From Kaistella sp. (GTDB lineage Bacteria > Bacteroidota > Bacteroidia > Flavobacteriales > Weeksellaceae): a DNA stretch of 64,000 bases. The stretch lies in contig JAIBEW010000011.1 of assembly GCA_019459085.1 (NCBI GenBank), positions 62,001 through 126,000 on the forward strand, in the 5' to 3' direction. This document shows positions 25,887-34,600 of the stretch, piece after piece; within the stretch, counting starts at the first letter, position 1, and every line of letters starts with the position of its first letter. Below the pieces are notes generated by a model that worked only from the letters and a program-made list of their open reading frames with translations, made no database searches and had not been told where the DNA came from. The position numbers and the translations under genes were made by a program.

Positions 25887-27050
25887 ATGAATCTTTCAAA
25901 AAAACTTTTTTTAGGTTTGGGTCTTAGTGCCGGCTTCATGGGATTTTCCCAGGATTTGAGTAATATCAGACCTGTACTTACCGGAGCGCCTTTCCTTAGA
26001 ATTGCACCGGATGCCCGTGCGGGAGGTATGGGTGATCAGGGTGTTGCCACTTCTTCAGATGCATTCTCGCAGTTTTGGAATGCTGCAAAATATCCTTTCA
26101 GCAGAACCAATTCTGCAGTAGGAGTAACTTATACTCCTTATATGAGTAAGTTAACAAATGATGTATTCCTGGTATACGGGTCTTATCATAAATTTTTGGG
26201 TCAGGAAGAAAGATCTACCATTTCTGCAAGTATCTATTATTTCAATATGGGCCAGGTTGACCTTACCCGGATTGTAGGAACTGAAGTGGTTCAGGAAGGA
26301 ATTGCAAAACCAAACGAATTTTCAATTGATATTGCTTATGGTTTGAAACTTGCCGACACTTTTTCCATGGCGATTACCGGAAGATTTTTGCGTTCTGATC
26401 TGGCAGGAGGATTTAATACCGATACTACACTGAAAGCTGCAAACTCTTTCGCAGTAGATATTTCAAGTTATTATACAACTCCGCGTTTTTCCAGTATCGG
26501 AGGATACGACGGACGAATTAATGCCGGTTTGGCTGTACAGAATTTAGGTCCGCGTCTTGACTATACTGGAAATGAAGACTCCAGATCCTATTTGCCAACC
26601 ATGGCAAGATTGGGAGCCGGTTATGATATGTTTCTGGACGATGCAAACCGCATCAGCTTAAGTGCTGAAGCTTCAAAACTTTTGGTTCCGGGCTCTGAAT
26701 TGGTCGGAGTGGATCCCATCAACAACACTCCTATTTATGAAGTACCGAATGTGGGCGTTATTGAAGGCATCGGAAAATCATTTAAAAATGAAAAAAGTAT
26801 AATGTTCAGCGGTGGTCTGGAATATTCTTACGACAATGCATTCTCGGTACGTACCGGTTACTTCCATGAGAGCGAAGAGCAGGGAGCAAGACAGTTTGCA
26901 ACTGCCGGAATCGGTTTAAAATACAACGCTTTCGCGCTGGATGTTTCGTATCTCATCAATACTTCTAAAGTTAACTCGGCGCTTGACAATACTTTAAGAT
27001 TCGGACTGACCTGGACTATTGGAGAGGAAACTTCAAATGTTGATTATTAA
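25887..27050 (+). CDS. porV: Type IX secretion outer-membrane protein PorV (LptO)
   Basis: A 387-residue FadL-like 14-strand outer-membrane protein with a signal peptide (MNLSKKLFLGLGLSAGFMGFSQ). The mature start 'RPVLTGAPFLRIAPDARAGGMGDQGVATSSDAFSQFWNAAKYPFS' is the strongly conserved PorV signature. Alternating strands continue to the end of the protein. PorV carries cargo from the SprA translocon to the PorU sortase. It follows porU by 21 bp, so the two form an operon that ends at the terminator at 27072. Confidence 0.95.
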   Translation: MNLSKKLFLGLGLSAGFMGFSQDLSNIRPVLTGAPFLRIAPDARAGGMGDQGVATSSDAFSQFWNAAKYPFSRTNSAVGVTYTPYMSKLTNDVFLVYGSYHKFLGQEERSTISASIYYFNMGQVDLTRIVGTEVVQEGIAKPNEFSIDIAYGLKLADTFSMAITGRFLRSDLAGGFNTDTTLKAANSFAVDISSYYTTPRFSSIGGYDGRINAGLAVQNLGPRLDYTGNEDSRSYLPTMARLGAGYDMFLDDANRISLSAEASKLLVPGSELVGVDPINNTPIYEVPNVGVIEGIGKSFKNEKSIMFSGGLEYSYDNAFSVRTGYFHESEEQGARQFATAGIGLKYNAFALDVSYLINTSKVNSALDNTLRFGLTWTIGEETSNVDY

Positions 27051-27071
27051 ATGTCACAATCATGATAACAG

Positions 27072-27097
27072 AAACCTCACTTGTTGAGGTTTTTTTA
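27072..27097 (+). terminator. Rho-independent terminator of porU-porV
   Basis: AAACCTCA / TGAGGTTT with a 5-nt loop followed by seven T, 21 bp after the porV stop. Confidence 0.85.
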
Positions 27098-27159
27098 TGC
27101 AAAATATATTTTTGATGACTAAAAAATGTGATTTTTACCAGTTTTTTCTTTTCTATCCT

Positions 27160-27167
27160 TAATTTTG
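27160..27167 (+). promoter_or_regulatory. -7 element abutting the FUSC gene start
   Basis: TAATTTTG ends one base before the first ATG (27169). Transcription would begin at or after that codon, so either the mRNA is leaderless or the true start is the ATG at 27205. Confidence 0.4.
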
Positions 27168-27168
27168 T

Positions 27169-29424
27169 ATGATGAATTACACCTCAGAATTAAAAAAATA
27201 CATGACCAGCCAGTATATTTATTCTGCAGTGCGGATTACTCTGGCTATTGTGGTTCCGAGTATTATTCTGGCTTATTTTGGGGTGCTTAAAGAATTTGTT
27301 CTGTTCCCGTTGGGAACGAGTCTGGTTGGACTTACCGATCAGCCCGGACCTTTTATCCGGCGGAGAAATTCTCTTCTTTTCGCGGTGATCTGTTTCTTTT
27401 TAGTCGCTCTTGTCGCAACTTTAATTAAAGATTTTCCGCCGCTGATTTATATTGAAATTGTTTTCTTCGGGATGTTTTTTTCCCTGATCGGTGTCTACGG
27501 GCAGCGGTTAGCGGCCGTCGGTTCACTGTCTTTGGTGGTTCTGGCAATTTTCATCAACGGACATCTAAATGGCGATGATATTTTTCTGAGTTTAGTCACA
27601 TTCCTTGCAGGCTGTTTCTGGTTTTTTGTTATTTTCCTCATCGTTACCAAAATCCAGCCCTACAAACTGGCAGGACAGATGATCGGGGAAAACTATCTGG
27701 ATCTTGCAGATTATCTCCTTATTAAAGCAAAGTTTTATGAAAAAGATGCGGATATCGACGCTCTTTTCTCTCAGGTGATTTCACAGCAGATCAAGATTAA
27801 AAACCTTCAGGAAGAAACCCGCGAAACAGTATTCAAAACGCGCACAATCGTTAACGAATCCACGACCGAAAGCCGGCTTCTGATGCTGATGTTTCTAAAT
27901 TCAATCGACCTGCACGAAAAACTCATGACCTCCGAAAGTGATTATAAAAAAGTGCAGCAACGGTTTGGTGATACCGATTTCCTGCTCTCCATCAGTAAAT
28001 ATCTCACGTTGATCGCCGGAGAACTCACTTCCATCGGGATCGCAATGCAGGCAGGGATCAAAGCAAAATCCATCAGAAATATCGATGAAGAACTTCAGCT
28101 TCTTTTTGAGGAATATTTTGACCTGCGTAATCAAAAATTATCGGCAGATTATCTGGAAGATTTCATGATTCTAAGACAGATCATGGTAAGAATCACCGAT
28201 ATCAGCGAAGAGATTAAGACGATCTACCGTGCATTTTCTCAGGATGAAAAGCTAGCTAAAAGCCTTTCTACCGGTTTGGATATCAAAAACTTTACACCGA
28301 GCCAAGAAAAAATAAACTTTAAGGTTTTAAGGAATAATCTGTCGGTGGAATCCTCCCATTTCCGCCACGCAGTACGAATTACGCTTGCACTGGTTGCAGG
28401 ATATTTTGTATCGAGACTGGAATTTTTGGGAATCGGACATTCCTACTGGATTCTCATTACCATCATTGCCATTATGCGGCCTGCTTATTCTACCACCAAA
28501 GACCGGAATTTACTGCGGCTTTACGGGACTTTTGTGGGCGCGGTTTTGGCATATATCATTTTATATTTCATTACCGACAGTACACTTTTGTTCGTAATTC
28601 TTCTCGTAAGCATGATTCTCTGTTTCAGCATGCTGAAATGGAAGTATTTTTGGGCAGTGCTTTTTATGACCATTTATATTTTTCTTACGTTTAACCTTCT
28701 TACACCCGGAAATATTAATGTGATTTTTAAAGACAGGATTCTGGATACCGTAATTGCAGGTCTGGTTGCCTTCGCCGTTTCCTACTTTGTACTTCCGGTG
28801 TGGGAACATACGCAGAATCTACAGCTCATGCAGAAAGCTGCAAAAAGCAATCTGGAATACTTTCAGGTGGTCATGGATTCTTTTAAAGAAGAAAAAATTG
28901 ATCCTTATTTCTACAAACTCAAACGCAAAAATGCCATCATCAATATGGCGAATCTTTCGGATAATTTCCAGCGGATGATCACGGATCCGAAAAACCAGCA
29001 GAAAAAACTCGAAATCGTGCACCAGTTTGTGAATACGTCGCATCTGATTACCGCTTACACTGCTTCGCTTTCTCAGTTTTCGAAAACAAAGAAAAGTTAT
29101 CCAGAAATCGATTTTGAAAACTGGAACCTTAAAATTTCAGCTGAAATCGGAAAAGTCATCGCCCATTTAAGCGAAGAACAGACGGAGGGAACGGTAACGC
29201 CGGAAAAAACGATAACTCCGGAAGATGCAGTGGAAATTATGCTTGAAAACAGAAAAAAAGAAATTGAAGAAAATGAAATTTACGACCGCCGCGATCCCGG
29301 CAGAATCACCCATCTCACGGAACTCAACAATATCCGATCCCTGCTCTACCTGATTGATGATGTTTCGAAAGAACAGATCAAGATTCTCGAAAAACTGAAG
29401 CCGCAGATCAGTCAACAATCGTAA
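27169..29424 (+). CDS. FUSC family membrane protein (YccS/YhfK-like)
   Basis: A 751-residue protein with the duplicated FUSC (fusaric acid resistance-like) layout. An N-terminal membrane block (about 20-165, six hydrophobic helices) with 'YFGVLKEFVLFPLGTSLVGLTDQPGPFIRRRN' is followed by a coiled-coil-rich soluble part (about 170-390), a second membrane block (about 405-545, 'HAVRITLALVAGYFVSR', 'SYWILITIIAIMRPAYSTTKDRNLLRLYGTFVGAVLAYI') and a charged C-terminal domain to 751. The 'MRPaYs.T..R...R..GT..G' motif is typical of the family. Members export aromatic acids or act in envelope transport; no substrate can be read. It converges on the phosphopantetheinyl transferase gene with a 17-bp overlap. 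The start may be 27169, 27172 or 27205. Confidence 0.85.
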   Translation: MMNYTSELKKYMTSQYIYSAVRITLAIVVPSIILAYFGVLKEFVLFPLGTSLVGLTDQPGPFIRRRNSLLFAVICFFLVALVATLIKDFPPLIYIEIVFFGMFFSLIGVYGQRLAAVGSLSLVVLAIFINGHLNGDDIFLSLVTFLAGCFWFFVIFLIVTKIQPYKLAGQMIGENYLDLADYLLIKAKFYEKDADIDALFSQVISQQIKIKNLQEETRETVFKTRTIVNESTTESRLLMLMFLNSIDLHEKLMTSESDYKKVQQRFGDTDFLLSISKYLTLIAGELTSIGIAMQAGIKAKSIRNIDEELQLLFEEYFDLRNQKLSADYLEDFMILRQIMVRITDISEEIKTIYRAFSQDEKLAKSLSTGLDIKNFTPSQEKINFKVLRNNLSVESSHFRHAVRITLALVAGYFVSRLEFLGIGHSYWILITIIAIMRPAYSTTKDRNLLRLYGTFVGAVLAYIILYFITDSTLLFVILLVSMILCFSMLKWKYFWAVLFMTIYIFLTFNLLTPGNINVIFKDRILDTVIAGLVAFAVSYFVLPVWEHTQNLQLMQKAAKSNLEYFQVVMDSFKEEKIDPYFYKLKRKNAIINMANLSDNFQRMITDPKNQQKKLEIVHQFVNTSHLITAYTASLSQFSKTKKSYPEIDFENWNLKISAEIGKVIAHLSEEQTEGTVTPEKTITPEDAVEIMLENRKKEIEENEIYDRRDPGRITHLTELNNIRSLLYLIDDVSKEQIKILEKLKPQISQQS

Positions 29425-30019
29425 AACAGTACTGGTCGAAAAACTCGACCCGGGCTTTGTAATCATCTGAGAAATGTTCATCATGAACGCGGCATTCCAG
29501 CCGGCTGAGATGTTTAAAACTGAAAGGTTTTACTTCATAATGCTTTTTCAGCGACCAATAGTTGGAATGGTGAATCTTGTACAGACTTTCCTTCATACTC
29601 CAGATGACAGTGAGGTATTCTTCCTCTTGATCAGCCGGAATAAATTCCGTTTCTTCCGGTAGAATAAATTTATTTTTGAGGCGCACGATTTTCGGATTGA
29701 ATTTTTCAAGATCAATCCCCACCTTATGCGGAGAAAGCGCCAAAGCGGCATAAGGAAATGAGTGGGTAATGGAAATTTCAGCATCTCTCGTGGAAAGATA
29801 GGGCTCGCGTTCGTTATACAGAATTTTAGCCTCAGGTTTCAACGTTTTCAGGATTTTCCGTACCATCAGAGCCTCGAGCAATTTCTGAGGATGATAATCT
29901 TTTACCTTTTCGCGGTTTTCGGGCTCCAGAAGTTCGTCGGCATTCAGTTCCTCATTTTCATCGTACTTCCAGACGAGAATGGTGGCATTATGGTCGGAAA
30001 AATCACGGTAGAGCGGCAT
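29408..30019 (-). CDS. 4'-phosphopantetheinyl transferase superfamily protein
   Basis: A 203-residue Sfp-type transferase. The metal-binding motif is 'VGIDLEKFNPKI' (Asp at the G-I-D), and the second catalytic motif is 'WSMKESLYKIH' with the Glu of the W-x-x-K-E-x-x-x-K signature. Upstream, 'EREPYLSTRDAEISITHSFPYAALAL' matches the conserved 'SISHS..y' region. It transfers 4'-phosphopantetheine from CoA to acyl- or peptidyl-carrier proteins. No carrier-protein synthase gene is in the window, so its partner lies elsewhere, possibly the fatty-acid ACP. It is divergent from ahcY with 52 bp between starts. Confidence 0.9.
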   Translation of the reverse strand: MPLYRDFSDHNATILVWKYDENEELNADELLEPENREKVKDYHPQKLLEALMVRKILKTLKPEAKILYNEREPYLSTRDAEISITHSFPYAALALSPHKVGIDLEKFNPKIVRLKNKFILPEETEFIPADQEEEYLTVIWSMKESLYKIHHSNYWSLKKHYEVKPFSFKHLSRLECRVHDEHFSDDYKARVEFFDQYCFTIVD

Positions 30020-30022
30020 ATT

Positions 30023-30052
30023 TTGCGGTCAGGAAATTAGTTTGTAAATTTG
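30023..30052 (+). promoter_or_regulatory. Promoter of ahcY
   Basis: TTG at 30023-30025, 19-bp spacer, TAAATTTG at 30045-30052: full match to the flavobacterial consensus, placing the transcript start about 13 bp before the ATG at 30072. Confidence 0.8.
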
Positions 30053-30071
30053 CAAAAAATATTTTGAATTA

Positions 30072-31385
30072 ATGGAAACAACTACACAATACGTTCCTTA
30101 TAAGGTTAAGGATATATCATTAGCGGAATTTGGCAGGAAAGAAATAAAACTGGCTGAGGCAGAAATGCCTGGTTTAATGGCGATCCGTGAAGAATACGGA
30201 CCTTCTCAACCACTGAAAGGTGCCAGAATTGCAGGATGTCTTCACATGACCATCCAGACTGCGGTACTTATTGAAACGTTGGTGGCGCTTGGAGCTGATG
30301 TTACCTGGTCTTCATGTAATATTTTCTCTACTCAGGATCACGCTGCCGCTGCTATTGCTGCTGCCGGAATTCCGGTTTATGCATGGAAAGGAATGAACGA
30401 AGAGGAATTCGAATGGTGTATTGAACAAACCGTATTTTTCGGTGAAGACAGAAAACCTTTGAATCTGATCCTGGATGATGGCGGTGATTTAACGAATTTG
30501 GTTTTCGATAAATATCCGGAGTTAACGGCAGGTATTAAAGGACTTTCTGAAGAGACCACGACAGGAGTTCACAGATTATACGAAAGAATGCAGAACGGAA
30601 CTTTGGTGATGCCTGCAATTAATGTAAATGATTCAGTTACAAAGTCAAAATTTGATAATAAATACGGCTGTAGAGAATCTGCTGTTGATGCGGTAAGAAG
30701 AGCAACAGATTTGATGCTTGCAGGAAAACGGGTGATTGTATGTGGTTATGGAGATGTTGGTAAAGGTACTGCTGCTTCATTCAAAGGTGCGGGATCTATT
30801 GTTACCGTGACGGAAATCGATCCTATATGCGCGCTTCAGGCGGCAATGGACGGATTTGAAGTGAAAAAACTTGAGACAGTTGTAGACACTGCAGATATTG
30901 TAATTACCACAACCGGAAACTTCAATATTGTAAGAAGCGAGCATTTCCTTAAAATGAAAGATAAAGCAGTCGTTTGTAACATTGGTCACTTCGATAATGA
31001 ACTCGATATGGCATGGCTGAACGAAAACTACGGCTCTACAAAATACGAAGTGAAACCTCAGGTTGATGTGTACAATATCGAAGGTAAAGAAATCATCATT
31101 CTTGCTGAAGGGCGTTTGGTAAACCTGGGCTGTGCAACAGGACACCCGAGTTTTGTAATGAGCAACTCATTCAGCAACCAGACCTTGGCTCAGATTGAAC
31201 TTTGGACGAATGCTGCCGCATACGGAAATGAAGTATATATGCTGCCAAAACATCTTGATGAAAAAGTAGCGGCATTACATTTGAAAAAATTAGGAGTAGA
31301 ACTTGAAACTTTAACACCTGAGCAGGCAAAATATATTGGTGTAGAGGTCGAAGGACCGTACAAACCGGAATATTACCGATACTAA
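30072..31385 (+). CDS. ahcY: Adenosylhomocysteinase
   Basis: A 437-residue SAH hydrolase. NAD-binding residues lie in '[41 protein letters not shown]' (GxGxxGxG). Substrate and catalytic regions include '[16 protein letters not shown]', '[18 protein letters not shown]', '[20 protein letters not shown]' with the conserved Lys-Asp pair, and the C-terminal 'PYKPEYYRY', identical in form to most bacterial enzymes. It splits S-adenosylhomocysteine to adenosine and homocysteine, relieving methyltransferase inhibition. It has a strong promoter and its own terminator, and no SAH riboswitch-like structure fits in the 52-bp upstream gap. Confidence 0.97.
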   Translation: METTTQYVPYKVKDISLAEFGRKEIKLAEAEMPGLMAIREEYGPSQPLKGARIAGCLHMTIQTAVLIETLVALGADVTWSSCNIFSTQDHAAAAIAAAGIPVYAWKGMNEEEFEWCIEQTVFFGEDRKPLNLILDDGGDLTNLVFDKYPELTAGIKGLSEETTTGVHRLYERMQNGTLVMPAINVNDSVTKSKFDNKYGCRESAVDAVRRATDLMLAGKRVIVCGYGDVGKGTAASFKGAGSIVTVTEIDPICALQAAMDGFEVKKLETVVDTADIVITTTGNFNIVRSEHFLKMKDKAVVCNIGHFDNELDMAWLNENYGSTKYEVKPQVDVYNIEGKEIIILAEGRLVNLGCATGHPSFVMSNSFSNQTLAQIELWTNAAAYGNEVYMLPKHLDEKVAALHLKKLGVELETLTPEQAKYIGVEVEGPYKPEYYRY

Positions 31386-31432
31386 AAACTGTAGTACCGG
31401 AAAATATTTCCGGAATTATTTAATGAATGAAT

Positions 31433-31461
31433 AACGCTTTGGGAGACTGAAGCGTTTTTTT
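31433..31461 (+). terminator. Rho-independent terminator of ahcY
   Basis: AACGCTT / AAGCGTT with a 10-nt loop followed by seven T. A second small inverted repeat, CCGGAAA...TTTCCGG, sits at 31398-31413 just after the stop codon and may stabilise the message end. Confidence 0.75.
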
Positions 31462-31490
31462 ATTTCATGCTCAAGCCAACCAAAACAACA

Positions 31491-31551
31491 ATGTTTCAGT
31501 TTAAAATATAAATGTTTCAGCATTCATAACGCCTGATTTTATCGATAAAAT
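31491..31551. promoter_or_regulatory. Operator-like region upstream of the metallopeptidase: direct repeats and a palindrome
   Basis: ATGTTTCAG occurs at 31491-31499 and again at 31512-31520, 21 bp (two helical turns) apart. A 16-bp perfect palindrome, ATTTTATCGATAAAAT, occupies 31536-31551. These lie 74-134 bp before the -7 element of the 1971-residue metallopeptidase gene. They could bind a regulator; no known family's site is recognised. Confidence 0.4.
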
Positions 31552-31624
31552 TCAAGAGTCCGCTATATTTTACGTAATTATTAAAATTTACCTGACTCTG
31601 ATGTAATAAATAATAAAATTTGTT

Positions 31625-31632
31625 TAGATTTG
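31625..31632 (+). promoter_or_regulatory. -7 element of the metallopeptidase gene
   Basis: TAGATTTG matches TAnnTTTG, 24 bp before the ATG at 31657. No clear TTG at the -33 position, which would fit a gene that needs an activator. Confidence 0.5.
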
Positions 31633-31656
31633 TAAAATAAACTTATAGTGAATATT

Positions 31657-34600
31657 ATGAAGAAATTCTTTACCTTATTGATTCTTCTGTGCACGTTTGT
31701 CACTTCATTTGCACAATGGACTCCAACGAGTATGCAGGGAGAAAAAATTCGAAATAATACCAATGCAACGGATTATTTTAAATTAGATTTAAATGAATTA
31801 AGGGCGCAGTTAACCCATGCAGAAGAAACCGGCCTTAACGCTCAGGCTGTTGAAGTTTCCATTCCTACTTTGGGAGGTAAAATTGAACAGTTTGCCGTTT
31901 ACAGTCTGCCTGTTGTAGCAAAAGAACTGGCTGCACAGTACCAGCTTGGCTCTTATGTGGGCGTTGGAATCTCCGACCCATCCAAATACATCAGATTCAG
32001 TGTTGCGCCGAATGATTTTCAGGCGATGATTCTTCATGAAGGTGTTTACCAGTTCATTGAACCCGCCAATAAAACCAAAACAGTTTATCAGCTTTTTAAT
32101 AAATCAGTTAATACAGGCAGTAAAGGTTTTATTTGTTCCACAAGTGAGAACTCGTTGGCTCAAGAGCAGATGAACAAACTTTATGACGGTGGGAAGTCTT
32201 TTGCAAATAATCCTACCAATTTCGCGAAAAGTTCTGATAAAAAATACAGAACCATGCGTTTGGCATTATCAGTTACTGCTGAATATACCACTTTTTTCGG
32301 TGGTGTACCGGGAGCGATGACCGCAATTAACGCGACGCTTACCAGAGTAAACGGCGTTTTCGAAAAAGATTTTGCACTGCATTTAAATATGCAGAATTAC
32401 CCGACTTTGATTTATACCAATGCAGCGACCGATCCATATTCGCCTGCTGCCCAAATGAATAACTGGAATAATCAGCTTCAGCAAACTTTAACGACTGTTG
32501 TGGGAAATGCCAATTATGATATCGGACATCTATTCGGTGCTTCAGGCGGTGGTGGTAATGCCGGCTGTATTGGTTGTGTATGCATCAACCCTGCTACACC
32601 AACATCAAATCAAAAAGGATCCGCTTATACCTCTCCATCTGATGGAGTTCCGGCGGGTGATACTTTCGACATTGATTATGTAGCTCATGAGATGGGTCAC
32701 CAATTGGGAGCGACGCACTCTTTCTCTCACGCTTTGGAAGGAGCAGGAACTAATGTAGAACCGGGATCTGGTTCTACTATTATGGGTTATGCCGGTATTA
32801 CAGGTCCTACTACGGATGTTCAGCCCAATTCTGACGCTTATTTTCATACAGCAAGCATCAATCAGGTTCAGACAAACTTAATCAGTAAGACCTGCGATGT
32901 TGAAGTTACAGTGGCAAATAACGCGCCGGTGATCTCGCCTTTACCTACTTACAACATTCCAAAAGGTACTGCATTTGTTTTAACAGGTACCGCTACAGAC
33001 CCGAATCCTATGACTTATACATGGGAGCAAATGAATAACGCCAATGTTACTATAAACAATACCAATCTCGGAAATACTGCTTCAGGTGCATCTTTCAGAT
33101 CGTTATCGCCAACAAGCACAGGTGCTACCAGATATTTCCCAAGATTGCAGTCAGTATTAGCTGGGGTTTTAAATAACAGCACAAATACATGGGAGGCTGT
33201 GTCCACAGTAGCACGAACTACTCAGTTTGCATTTACGGTAAGAGATAATAATCCAATTACCACAGAGCAGCAAACCCAAACGGCTACCCAAACAATTATT
33301 GTTGGAAATGCGGGTCCTTTTACAGTAACTTCTACTGATGTTTACAGTAACAGTCCTTCTACGGTAACTTGGAATGTTGTTGGTACTACCGCAGCACCTT
33401 ATAATGTTGCCAATGTAAAGATTGACTACACAACAGACAATGGAGCGACATGGACTGTGCTTTCTGCATCAACTCCGAACGATGGAACAGAAAACTTCCA
33501 GTTTACTGGTTTAACGATAGGGAGCACTGTAAAAGTTAGAGTGAGCGCAGTTGGAAACGTTTTCTACGCTGTAGGATCTTCAGTAGTATCCAATGCTGCT
33601 GCTACCTGTGCTTCGCCTTCGGCATTAACAGTAACTGCCATTACAACTACTTCAGCTACTTTGGGATGGACGGCTTCAGCGCCAGCTCCTGCAAATGGTT
33701 ATCAGTACTACCTTTCAACATCCAGTACACCGCCCACAGCTACGACCACTCCGAGTGGCGTTTCGGCAACCACTTCTGCAAATGTGACTCCTCTAATTGC
33801 CGGAGCTACCTATTATTGGTGGGTACGTGCAAACTGCAGCACAGCGGATCAGAGTGTATGGATTGCCGGAAACATCTTCTCTACTACTGCCACACTTCCA
33901 TATGTGCAGCCATTTACAACAGTTAATGATTTCACTTTTGTCAACGGTACCCAAACAAATAAATGGGCATATGGTTCTGCTGCTGGAAACCCAGCCAATT
34001 CCATCTACATCTCCAACGATAACGGTGCATCAAATACTTACACCATTCTTGGAGCTGCAAGTGTAGTACAGGCTTATCGTGATATCGCTATCCCTACCGG
34101 AACTACTAATGCTACTTTATTCTTTGACTGGAAATCGAATGGAGAAAGCTGTTGTGATTATTTCCGCGTGTGGATGGTACCGGCTACATTTACGCCGACA
34201 GCAGGAAGTCAAATTACAGCTGGTGGAGGAAGAGTTCAAATCGGGGGCAATTTTAATCTTCAGAGTTCATATCAAACTTATGTAAATCATGTCTTAAATG
34301 TGAGTTCATACGCTGGGTCGACCATGCGTTTGGTATTTGAATGGAGAAATGACGGATCTCTGGGAACAATGCCTCCAGCATCAATTGACAATATTAATTT
34401 ATCGATACCAACTTGTACGGTACCTAATAACCCTACATTTGGTACAGTTACACAGAATTCAGCTACGATCTCCTGGGCAGCTGCAAACCCTGTACCCGCA
34501 AATGGTTATCATTACTATGTGTCAACAAGTAATACGCCGCCTACTGCAGCAACTGTGCCAACAGGAAGTTCCACTACCACGACAGCCCCTTTAACAGCAC

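Noticed and set aside
29990-30072. SAM or SAH riboswitch before ahcY
   Set aside because: The gap to the divergent gene is 52 bp and contains a complete promoter ending about 13 bp before the ATG, so no aptamer fits in the leader.
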